From positions 62,001 to 126,000 of the forward strand of contig NZ_JACGZW010000015.1 in NCBI RefSeq assembly GCF_014145675.1: a stretch of 64,000 bases of DNA, written 5' to 3'. The DNA is from Amycolatopsis dendrobii (GTDB lineage: Bacteria; Actinomycetota; Actinomycetes; Mycobacteriales; Pseudonocardiaceae). The translations under genes were made by a program, and so were the position numbers. The stretch's first letter is position 1; the number at the start of each line of letters is the position of its first letter. Of this stretch, positions 8,320 through 15,787 are shown in pieces. The notes beneath the pieces were generated by a model. The model saw only the letters and a program-made list of their open reading frames with translations. It searched no databases and was not told where the DNA came from.

Positions 8320-11300
8320 CGCGTCGGGTCCTTGCCGTTCGGCTGCGAAGGACCGGGCCCAGGCGACCACCAGCCCCAGACGGTCTTCTCGCCGTGCCGC
8401 ACCGTCGGCTCGACCCCGGTCGTGTAGGGCTCGATCTGCAGCAGCTGTCCCCACGACTGGTAGGGCTGCCCGTTCAGGTAGCTCGGCACCTCGGGCTCGT
8501 CCGCGATCTCCTCGAGCCAGCCGTTCGGGCCGCCGTTGGTGCTGGACGCCCATTTCGCCTCGTCGGCGAGCTGGCCGGGGGTGATCCGGTAGTCCGGCAT
8601 CGCGGAGATGCCGTCGTGCGAGGTGACCGGGTTCGCGCACGGGTACACGAACGACGCGGGCCAGTCGATGTACACCGATTTGCCCGCGAGCTTGTCGGTG
8701 AGCGTGGTGAAGGTCGGCACGCGCGGCGCGGACGCGGCGATCCAGCCGTCCTCGGTCAGGTCGTTGTCCACCATCACGATCCGCACCGACGTGGTTTCCG
8801 GCGGCAGGTCGCGCAGGTTGATCCGGGTGTCGTTCCAGCCGCCGGTGCCCGCGCCGGGCGGGAGCGCGAACTGGCCGCGCAGCACCCGCACGCCCTCCGG
8901 GGTGTTGACGCCGTACTCCAGGCTCACCGACGTCGGCCGCCGGGGCTGGCTCGCGGTGGCGACCACGATCTGGCCGTTCTCGGTCCGGTCGGTGAGCGCG
9001 TACCAGTCGCTGCGCAGCCGTCCGGCGCGCGTCTGGGTGTCGAGGTAGCTGCTCCACATCGGCACCTGGTCCTGCTTGAACCCGTGCGGCGGTTCGGCCA
9101 GCGGGTCCTTGTCGTCGACCGGGCTGGTGTGGAAGCCGGTCTGGACCCGGCCGTTGTCCTGGTCCGGGTTCGGCAGCGGGTTCGGCGGGTTCTGCGTCAC
9201 CGGTTTCTCCGGCACGGTCCGCTGTTCGGGCTGCGGGTGCAGGATGCTCTTCGCCGCGTCGCGCTCGACCATCACGTGGTCGGACAGGTTGCAGCTCTTG
9301 CCGAACAGATGCCCGATGTTGGCCGCGCCGAGGCTGTAGCTGTCGCGCTGGAAGTAGATCGCCGCGCCCATCGTGTAGATCTCGCCCGCCGCGACCAGGC
9401 CGCACACCACGACCAGCGACAGCGAACCGAGCCGCAGCGACCGGCTCCGGCCTTCCTGCGGCGCCGGTCCCGGCCGGTGCGCCCGGACGTTCTCCACGAA
9501 CGCGTAGATCCCGGCGACCGCGGCGGCCCCGAGCAGGATCGTCGACAGCGGGACGCCGCCGATCGACGGTGCGCCGGTCGTCCACGGCACCCCGATCTTC
9601 GAGACGAACCAGTACGCGTTCGGCCCGGTCGCGGCGAGCGCCCCGACCACCAGCAATACCGCGAGGAACGCCGCACGGTTGCGGTTGGAACGGAGCACGG
9701 TGGAACTGGTCGCGAGCGCGGTGAGCGCCGCCATGGACGCGCCGACCGCGGCGAACGCGCCGAAGTGGTGCGTCCATTTCGTCGGCGTCAGCGCGAGCAG
9801 CAGGAAGAACAGCGCGGTGGTGCCGATCAGCCTGCGGCTCGGCCCGAGCGCGGCGCCGGGAATCCGGCCGCGGCGCAGCAGCACCACCAGGCAGGTCATC
9901 GTGCAGAGCAGCACGAGCAGCACCGGGAACCGGCGCGGCGCGGAGCCGTCCGGCAGGTTCTCGAACAGCAATTGGTACCGCGCGAGTTCCTGGAACCACG
10001 ACAGGTTCGGGCCGACCGCGGTGCGGATGCGGGTGGCCTCCTGGACCGTCGCGAACGTCTGGTCGGCGAACATCACCACGAGCACCAGGAAGCCGGACGC
10101 GAGGATCGGCGCGAGCATCGGCAGCCAGCCGCTCGACGATCGCTGCCGGACCAGCTTGAACAGCGGTCTCCCGGCGACCAGGAACGGAGCCACGGCGATC
10201 AGCCCGGTCGGCGTCGCGGCGAGGGTGAACGCGGCGGCGGTGAGCCCGAGGCACAGCGGCAGCAGCCGGCGGGTGACCAGCGCGCGTTCGACCGCGCAGA
10301 TCGCCAGCAGCGACCCGAGCGCGGCGACCGGTTCCGGCCGGACGCCGTTGTTGTAGGGCATCCACCAGACCAGGAACACCGCCGCGGCGGCCCAGCCCGC
10401 GGCGCGGCTGCGGCGGACCTGGGTGCCCAGCCGCGGCATCACCTCGCGGCTGATCAGCAGCCAGCTGATCACGCCGAGCAGGTACGAGGGCAGCCGGATC
10501 CACGGCGGCACCGTGCTGACGTGCGTCATCAGCTCGTACAGGTGGTAGAACCAGCCGAACGGGGCCTCCGCGACGCCGAACCAGCGGTGGTAGTTCGTGA
10601 GGTATCCGGTGGCCTCGGTGACCCGGGCCATGGTGAGGATGTAGCCGTCGTCCGAGGTCACCGGCCCGATGAAGACCCACGCGCCGAGCACGCCGAACAC
10701 CGTCGCGTCGCGGCCGGTGAGCCGCCACCAGCCGACCGGGGCCCAGCGCGGCGCGCGGCGGGCGAACCCGGAGTCCATCCGCCACACCGCGATCAGGCAG
10801 CCGAGGAACGACAGCGCGGCCAGGATGCCGACGACGATCTTCAGCGTGGTCGGCGAGGTCTGGTAGCGGGTGTCCGGGACGACCGACACGTGCAGCCCGG
10901 CGATCGGGTCGCGCGCGGAGGTGATCGAGGAGTAGATGCCGAGCACGCGCGGCCGGACGTCGCCGGTGGTGTGGAAGATCGGGGTCTTGCCGACCGAGAG
11001 CGTCATCTGGGTCGCGTCGGCGTCGAGCGTCACCGAGCAGCCGGTCTCCGGGAGCGGCTGCTGCGAGATCTGCTGGCCCTGGCTGGACGCGAGCAGCACG
11101 CCGTTGTCGACGCGCAGCTGCATGCCGACGCCGTTGGCCGCGTGCTTGCCGGTGCGCCCGTCCGGGACGGTGGAGAACAGCAGCGCGGGGCCGTTCGTGC
11201 GCGCGTCGAGCGAGCGGATCGTCTCGCAGGGCAGCTCGGCCTTCAGGTCCTGTGCCCAGTACCCGGTCAAGGGCGCGTTGACGGCACGCGTGTCGGAGGC

Positions 11301-11405
11301 GACGGGCCAGACGACTTCCGCGGTGTCCTGCACTACGGGCAGGAAGGGATAGGCCAGGGCGCACAGCGCCGAAAGCAACCCCAGCACTACGGCAATCGGA
11401 CGCAT
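8316..11405 (-). CDS. Arabinosyltransferase of the EmbA/B/C family
   Basis: A 1029-residue GT-C glycosyltransferase, close to mycobacterial Emb length (~1,100). It transfers arabinose from decaprenyl-phosphoryl-arabinose to cell-wall arabinan. It has an N-terminal TM and an extracytoplasmic lectin-like part (about 25-185). Then come a multi-TM core with the catalytic SDDGYILTMARV (D252/D253) and NYHRWFGVAEAPFGWFYHLYELMTHV, and a large C-terminal extracytoplasmic domain (about 690-1029, with WP/GWW motifs). M259 corresponds to the methionine whose change in mycobacterial EmbB causes ethambutol resistance. Only one emb gene is visible here, with no embA/C or aft neighbours. Confidence 0.93.
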   Translation of the reverse strand: MRPIAVVLGLLSALCALAYPFLPVVQDTAEVVWPVASDTRAVNAPLTGYWAQDLKAELPCETIRSLDARTNGPALLFSTVPDGRTGKHAANGVGMQLRVDNGVLLASSQGQQISQQPLPETGCSVTLDADATQMTLSVGKTPIFHTTGDVRPRVLGIYSSITSARDPIAGLHVSVVPDTRYQTSPTTLKIVVGILAALSFLGCLIAVWRMDSGFARRAPRWAPVGWWRLTGRDATVFGVLGAWVFIGPVTSDDGYILTMARVTEATGYLTNYHRWFGVAEAPFGWFYHLYELMTHVSTVPPWIRLPSYLLGVISWLLISREVMPRLGTQVRRSRAAGWAAAAVFLVWWMPYNNGVRPEPVAALGSLLAICAVERALVTRRLLPLCLGLTAAAFTLAATPTGLIAVAPFLVAGRPLFKLVRQRSSSGWLPMLAPILASGFLVLVVMFADQTFATVQEATRIRTAVGPNLSWFQELARYQLLFENLPDGSAPRRFPVLLVLLCTMTCLVVLLRRGRIPGAALGPSRRLIGTTALFFLLLALTPTKWTHHFGAFAAVGASMAALTALATSSTVLRSNRNRAAFLAVLLVVGALAATGPNAYWFVSKIGVPWTTGAPSIGGVPLSTILLGAAAVAGIYAFVENVRAHRPGPAPQEGRSRSLRLGSLSLVVVCGLVAAGEIYTMGAAIYFQRDSYSLGAANIGHLFGKSCNLSDHVMVERDAAKSILHPQPEQRTVPEKPVTQNPPNPLPNPDQDNGRVQTGFHTSPVDDKDPLAEPPHGFKQDQVPMWSSYLDTQTRAGRLRSDWYALTDRTENGQIVVATASQPRRPTSVSLEYGVNTPEGVRVLRGQFALPPGAGTGGWNDTRINLRDLPPETTSVRIVMVDNDLTEDGWIAASAPRVPTFTTLTDKLAGKSVYIDWPASFVYPCANPVTSHDGISAMPDYRITPGQLADEAKWASSTNGGPNGWLEEIADEPEVPSYLNGQPYQSWGQLLQIEPYTTGVEPTVRHGEKTVWGWWSPGPGPSQPNGKDPTR

Positions 11406-11437
11406 TAGAGGAAATCTATTGGGTCACCCCGACAGGT

Positions 11438-12082
11438 TTACGCTGACCCCTCGTCGCGCGGGGTGAACCGCTCGTGGTGTAACGCGCTGGCCAGCGGCGC
11501 GCGGCTGCGCCAGCCGTGCCGTTCGAGGTCGGGGACCTCGGCCAGATTCGTTACCGGTCCTACACAAAGCCAGGCCACCGGGCGGATCCCGGCGGGAATG
11601 CCGAGCAGGTCCGCGAGCGCGGGTTCGCGGTAGAAACTCACCCACCCGACGCCGAGGCCCTCCGCGGTCGCGGCGAGCCACAGGTTCTGGATCGCCAGGC
11701 ACACCGAGTACAGCCCGGCGTCGGCGATCGCGTGCCGTCCGAGCACGGCCGGGGCGCCGCGCTGCTCGTCGTAGGTGACGACGATGCCGAGGCTCGATTC
11801 GCGGATGCCTTCGACCTTGATCTTGGCGAACGTCTCCGCCCGCTCGCCGTCCAGGGACGCGGCGAAGACTTCGCGCTCCTCGTGCACGTGGCGGGCGAAT
11901 TCCTCGCGCGTCGCGGGGTCGCGGACCAGCACGAAGTCCCACGGCTGGCTCATCCCGACGCTCGGCGCGGCGTGCGCGGCCTCGAGCACCCGGGTGAGGA
12001 CGGCGTCGTCGATCGGTTCGCCGGTGAACTCGGCGCGGACGTCGCGGCGGCGGTGCAGGACGTCGTAGAACAGTTGATTCAT
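11438..12082 (-). CDS. bluB: 5,6-dimethylbenzimidazole synthase BluB
   Basis: A 214-residue nitroreductase-fold protein. BluB cleaves FMNH2 with O2 to make the lower ligand 5,6-dimethylbenzimidazole. The N-terminus FYDVLHRRRDVRAEF, HAAPSVGMSQPWDFVLV, GVGWVSFYREPALADLLGIP and the closing ERHGWRSR segment are typical of BluB rather than of generic nitroreductases. The ATG overlaps the cobK stop (ATGA), so it is the last gene of the cobL-cobM-oxidoreductase-cobK-bluB operon. With cobT it indicates that the organism makes its own DMB-type cobalamin. Confidence 0.93.
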   Translation of the reverse strand: MNQLFYDVLHRRRDVRAEFTGEPIDDAVLTRVLEAAHAAPSVGMSQPWDFVLVRDPATREEFARHVHEEREVFAASLDGERAETFAKIKVEGIRESSLGIVVTYDEQRGAPAVLGRHAIADAGLYSVCLAIQNLWLAATAEGLGVGWVSFYREPALADLLGIPAGIRPVAWLCVGPVTNLAEVPDLERHGWRSRAPLASALHHERFTPRDEGSA

Positions 12083-12807
12083 TGGTTGAGCACCCATTCG
12101 GCTGCGGCGGCTGCGTCCGCGGTTTCCGGAGCGGACGGTCGGGGCGGGCGGCGCACGATGACCACCGGGAGGCCGAGTTCCCGCGCTGCGGTCAGCTTCG
12201 CGGCCGTCATCGCGCCGCCGCTGTCCTTGGTGACCAGCACGTCGATGTCGTGTTCGGTCATCAGCGCGCGTTCGCCGTCGAGGCGGTACGGGCCGCGGTC
12301 GAGCACCACCTCGTGGCGGCGCGGCAGCGGCTGGCCGGGCGGGTCGACGCAGCGGATCAGGAACCACAGCGGGTCGAGGTCGGCGAACGCGGCCAGGCCC
12401 TGGCGGCCGCTGGTGAGGAAGACGCGGCTGCCGAGGCCGGGCAGGAGCGCGGCGGCTTCTTCGAGGTCGTCGGCCCAATGCCAGCGGTCGTCCTCGGTCG
12501 GCTGCCAGCCGGGGCGGGCGAGGCGCAGGAGCGGAATGCCCGCGGCTTGGGTGGCGTGGAAAGCGTTGGCGGCGATGCGTTCCGCGAACGGATGCGTGGC
12601 GTCGACCACTGCCTGTACACCGTTTTCGCGCAGCCAAGCCGTAAGGCCTTCGACGCCGCCGAATCCGCCGACCCGTACTTCTCCGACCGGCAGGCGCGGT
12701 CGCGTGACGCGTCCGGCGAGCGAGGAGACCACGTCGACGCCGCGTTCGTGCAGCTGGGCGGCGAGGTCGCGGGCTTCCGCGGTGCCGCCCAGGATCAGGA
12801 CGGTCAT
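12079..12807 (-). CDS. cobK: Precorrin-6A reductase CobK
   Basis: A 242-residue NADPH-dependent reductase that converts precorrin-6A to precorrin-6B. Family features are the start VLILGGTAEARDLA, VVDATHPFAERIAANA near residue 70, VFLTSGRQGL in the middle, and VTKDSGGAMTAAKL for substrate binding. Length is normal. It is coupled by 4-bp overlaps both to the upstream oxidoreductase and to downstream bluB. Confidence 0.94.
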   Translation of the reverse strand: MTVLILGGTAEARDLAAQLHERGVDVVSSLAGRVTRPRLPVGEVRVGGFGGVEGLTAWLRENGVQAVVDATHPFAERIAANAFHATQAAGIPLLRLARPGWQPTEDDRWHWADDLEEAAALLPGLGSRVFLTSGRQGLAAFADLDPLWFLIRCVDPPGQPLPRRHEVVLDRGPYRLDGERALMTEHDIDVLVTKDSGGAMTAAKLTAARELGLPVVIVRRPPRPSAPETADAAAAAEWVLNQ

Positions 12808-13814
12808 CGCCCGTACCCGACGGCCGCGCGCCACCGGTCGAGGGTGCGCATGTTGGCGAGCGTTTCGGCCCAGGTCAGTTCCGGTCCTTGCCGGTTCGCG
12901 ACATGGGCGGCGACGTAATCCGCTTCCCGCGCGTAAACCCCTTGGGTGGCTTCGATTTCGATGATCTCCGGCTCGCCGTCCGACGGGGTCAGCACGATCG
13001 TCGACACGCCCGGAGTGCGGAGTTCGTGGATCCACGCGGGTTTCGGCACGTACAACTGGCCGGCGGTGCCGTAGATCCGGATGTGGTCGTCCTGCGTGAG
13101 CAGGTAACCGCAGGACAGCTGCGCGATGATGTCGCCGGGCAGTCGCAGCAGGCCCATCGCGAACTCGTCGACGCCGCTTTCGGCGAGCCGCGCCATGCCG
13201 GTGAGGCGCGTCGGCTCGACCGCCGGAGTTCCGGTCGCGGCCTGCGAAACCAGCCGGGCGAGCGAGGTGCAGTAGCAGCCGACGTCGAGGATTCCGCCCC
13301 CGCCGAGCGCGGGATCGCCGAGGCGGGCCGCGTCGTTCTCGTCGGAGTCGAAGCTGAACGTGACGTCGACGGCGCGGACCTCGCCGATCGCCCCGGATTC
13401 GATCAGTTCGACCAGCCGTCGCGTCTGCGGATGCAGCCGGTACATGAACGCTTCCATGAGGAAAACGTCGTTGCGCCGTGCGGCATCGATGACCTTCTCC
13501 GCGTCGGCCGCGGTGAGCGTGAGCGGTTTTTCGCACAGCACGTGCTTGCCCGCTTCGGCGGCCCGGATCGCCCATTCCTCGTGCTGTGCGTGCGGAGTGG
13601 CGACGTAGACCGCGTCGACGTCCGGGTCGGCGAGGAGTTCTTCGTAGCTGCCGTACGCCTTCGGGATTTCGTACCTGGTCGCGAAATCACGTGCCCGCTC
13701 GGCCGTGCGCGAGGCCGCCGCGGCGAGCACGCCGTGGCGGCTTTGCTCGACGCCCGCGGCGAATTCGGCGGCGATGGTCCCGGTGGCCAGCAGGCCCCAG
13801 CGCAGATCCGTCAC
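12804..13814 (-). CDS. Gfo/Idh/MocA-family oxidoreductase inside the cob operon
   Basis: A 336-residue NAD(P)-dependent dehydrogenase. It has an N-terminal Rossmann fold (GLLATGTIAAEFAAGV), DAVYVATPHAQHEEW, the family signature HVLCEKPLTLTAADAEKVI, MEAFMYRLHPQ, and a C-terminal dimer domain with GGGGILDVGCYCTSL. Members act on sugars, inositols or biliverdin-like compounds. It is translationally coupled on both sides (GTGA with cobM, ATGA with cobK), so it is made together with the corrin enzymes. No role for this family in cobalamin synthesis is established. Its substrate here is unknown. Confidence 0.9.
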   Translation of the reverse strand: MTDLRWGLLATGTIAAEFAAGVEQSRHGVLAAAASRTAERARDFATRYEIPKAYGSYEELLADPDVDAVYVATPHAQHEEWAIRAAEAGKHVLCEKPLTLTAADAEKVIDAARRNDVFLMEAFMYRLHPQTRRLVELIESGAIGEVRAVDVTFSFDSDENDAARLGDPALGGGGILDVGCYCTSLARLVSQAATGTPAVEPTRLTGMARLAESGVDEFAMGLLRLPGDIIAQLSCGYLLTQDDHIRIYGTAGQLYVPKPAWIHELRTPGVSTIVLTPSDGEPEIIEIEATQGVYAREADYVAAHVANRQGPELTWAETLANMRTLDRWRAAVGYGR

Positions 13815-14572
13815 AATGACTCCGGTTGGCTCGCCCGGTCCCGGGTGCTCGAATACAGGAAACTGTCCGGGAATCCGCCCGCGGCGAGGACCCGGCCGAC
13901 GAAAATCGTGGCCGCGCGGGTCATTCCGGCGGCCCGCGCTTGACCGGCGATGTCGGCGAGGGTGCCGCGCACCACCGTTTCGCCGGGCTGGCTGGCCAGC
14001 GCGACGACGGCGGCGGGACAGTCCTCGCCGTAGTGCCCGGCGAGTTCTCCGGTGACGCGCTCGATGTGATTGATCGCCAGGTGCAGCGCGAGAGTCGTGC
14101 CGGTGCGGGCGAAATTCTCCAGCGTTTCGGCGTCCGGCATCGCGGTGGACCTCGCCTGCGCGCGCGTGATCACGAGACTCTGCCCGATGCCCGGGACGGT
14201 CAGTTCGCGGCCGAGCACGGCAGCGGACGCGGCGAACGCGGGAACGCCGGGCACCATCTCGTAGGGCACGCCTTCCGGTTCCAGCCGCCGCACCTGCTCG
14301 GCGACCGCGCTGTACAGCGACGGATCTCCGGAACACAGCCGCGCGACGTCGTGGCCGGCTCGATGCGCTTCGACCAGTTTCGCGGTGATCTCCTCCAGGC
14401 TGAGGTTCGCGGTGTCGACGCGTTCGGCGTCCGGCGCGCAGTAGGCGAGCAGGTCGGTCGGCGTCATGCTGCCCGGGTACAGGCACACCGGGCAGCGCGC
14501 GAGCAGGTCGCGGCCGCGCACGGTGATCAGGTCGGCCGCGCCCGGCCCGGCGCCGATGAAGTAAACGGTCAT
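13811..14572 (-). CDS. cobM: Precorrin-4 C11-methyltransferase CobM
   Basis: A 253-residue SAM-dependent tetrapyrrole methylase that methylates precorrin-4 at C11. Motifs: GAGPGAADLITVRG at the N-terminus, CSGDPSLYSAVAEQ, and VPGVPAFAASAAVLGRELT. CobM-specific features are the LYPGSMTPTDLLAYC segment and the IFVGRVL near the C-terminus. The ATG overlaps the cobL stop (ATGA), and the stop overlaps the oxidoreductase start. Confidence 0.95.
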   Translation of the reverse strand: MTVYFIGAGPGAADLITVRGRDLLARCPVCLYPGSMTPTDLLAYCAPDAERVDTANLSLEEITAKLVEAHRAGHDVARLCSGDPSLYSAVAEQVRRLEPEGVPYEMVPGVPAFAASAAVLGRELTVPGIGQSLVITRAQARSTAMPDAETLENFARTGTTLALHLAINHIERVTGELAGHYGEDCPAAVVALASQPGETVVRGTLADIAGQARAAGMTRAATIFVGRVLAAGGFPDSFLYSSTRDRASQPESL

Positions 14573-15717
14573 TTCCAGCTCCACTGCGTGACTGCCCGGG
14601 ACGGCGTCCATCCGGTGAACCCGCCGAGCGGTTTCGCCTGCTCCACGGAGATCCGTTGCAGTTCCCCGCCGTGCCGGGCGTAGGCGGCGGCCAGGATCTG
14701 CTCGGCTTCGAGGGTGACACCGTGCGCGACGATCCGGGCGTCGGTTTCGACACACTGATCGAGGACTCCGGGCACGGTCAGGCCGCCGCCGACGAAGATC
14801 GCGTCGGGGCGGGGGAGGCCGGCGAGCGCCTCGGGTGCCGGACCGGTGACCACCTGTAATTCCGGCACGCCAAGGGTATTGGCGTTGCGCTGGACGCGTC
14901 CGGCGCGCGCGGGGTCGCGTTCGATCGCGATGGCGCGGTTCAGCGGATGTGCGCGGGACCATTCGATGCCGATGCTGCCCGCGCCCGCGCCGACGTCCCA
15001 GAGGAGTTCGCCCGGAGCCGGTGCCAGGCGGGCGAGGGCGGACGCGCGGAGGTCGCGTTTGGTGAGCTGGCCGTCGTGCTCGAAGGCGTCGTCGGGGAGG
15101 CCGACGAGCGGGAGGCCGGGGCCGGTGCAGCGCACGGCGAACACGGTGAGCGGGCCGGGGTCGCGGGTCCAGCCGTCGGTGATCCGCTCGTCCTCCGCGC
15201 CGAGGTTTTCCAAGGCGGTAAGGGCGGAATCGCCGTACCCGCGGGCTTTGAGCAGCTCGCGCAGTTCGGTCGCGGAACCGCCCAGGACCAGCAGCTTTCG
15301 GTTCGGTGCCAGGGCGCGCGCGACGCGATGGACGGCGCGGCCGACGACCGTCACGACCTCGGTTTCCTCGAACGACCAGCCGAGCCGCGCGCGGGCCAGC
15401 GTCGCCGAGGAGATCGCGGGGTGGACGTCGAGCGCGTACCCGCGGTCACGCAGGGTGGTGGCGATGCCGGACAGGTACGGATCGCCGCTGGCCAGCACGC
15501 ACACGCGGCCGCTCTGCTCGGCCAGGAACTCGTCGAGCGCGGGCAGCAGCGGGCTCGGCCAGGGGCGGGTGCGGAGGTCTTCCGGCAGGGACTTCAGCTG
15601 CCGTTCCGAGCCGAGCACGACGTCCGCCCGCCGCACGGCGGCACGGGCCGCCGGGGTGAGCCCGGCCCACCCGTCGGCCCCGATCCCGACCACCGTCAGG
15701 CGTGATTCTTCGCGCAC
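14569..15717 (-). CDS. cobL: Precorrin-6Y C5,15-methyltransferase (decarboxylating) CobL
   Basis: A 382-residue bifunctional enzyme. The CbiE-like N-terminal half (about 1-200; VVGIGADGWAGLT, ASGDPYLSGIA) methylates C5 and C15. The CbiT-like C-terminal half (about 210-382; LLWDVGAGAGSIGIEW SAM site) decarboxylates the acetate side chain. I chose GTG at 15717 because the homologous region begins about eight residues later; a TTG at 15777 would run into the divergent chelatase leader. First gene of the five-gene minus-strand cob operon. Confidence 0.92.
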   Translation of the reverse strand: MREESRLTVVGIGADGWAGLTPAARAAVRRADVVLGSERQLKSLPEDLRTRPWPSPLLPALDEFLAEQSGRVCVLASGDPYLSGIATTLRDRGYALDVHPAISSATLARARLGWSFEETEVVTVVGRAVHRVARALAPNRKLLVLGGSATELRELLKARGYGDSALTALENLGAEDERITDGWTRDPGPLTVFAVRCTGPGLPLVGLPDDAFEHDGQLTKRDLRASALARLAPAPGELLWDVGAGAGSIGIEWSRAHPLNRAIAIERDPARAGRVQRNANTLGVPELQVVTGPAPEALAGLPRPDAIFVGGGLTVPGVLDQCVETDARIVAHGVTLEAEQILAAAYARHGGELQRISVEQAKPLGGFTGWTPSRAVTQWSWK

Positions 15718-15787
15718 GATTTCCCACCCTAAGCGAGAGCTTCGCTGTGCGATGATCGGCCGGACGCCGACCCACAAGGGAGTGCTC

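Noticed and set aside
7386..11408. A 1340-codon open frame on the plus strand opposite emb
   Set aside because: It is antisense to a clearly conserved arabinosyltransferase, has Arg/Gly/His-rich low-complexity composition, and mirrors high-GC codon bias. It is a shadow.
12804..14753. A single 649-codon protein spanning the oxidoreductase and the region before it
   Set aside because: The upstream part is cobM read in the wrong frame. The true oxidoreductase starts at the GTG overlapping the cobM stop.
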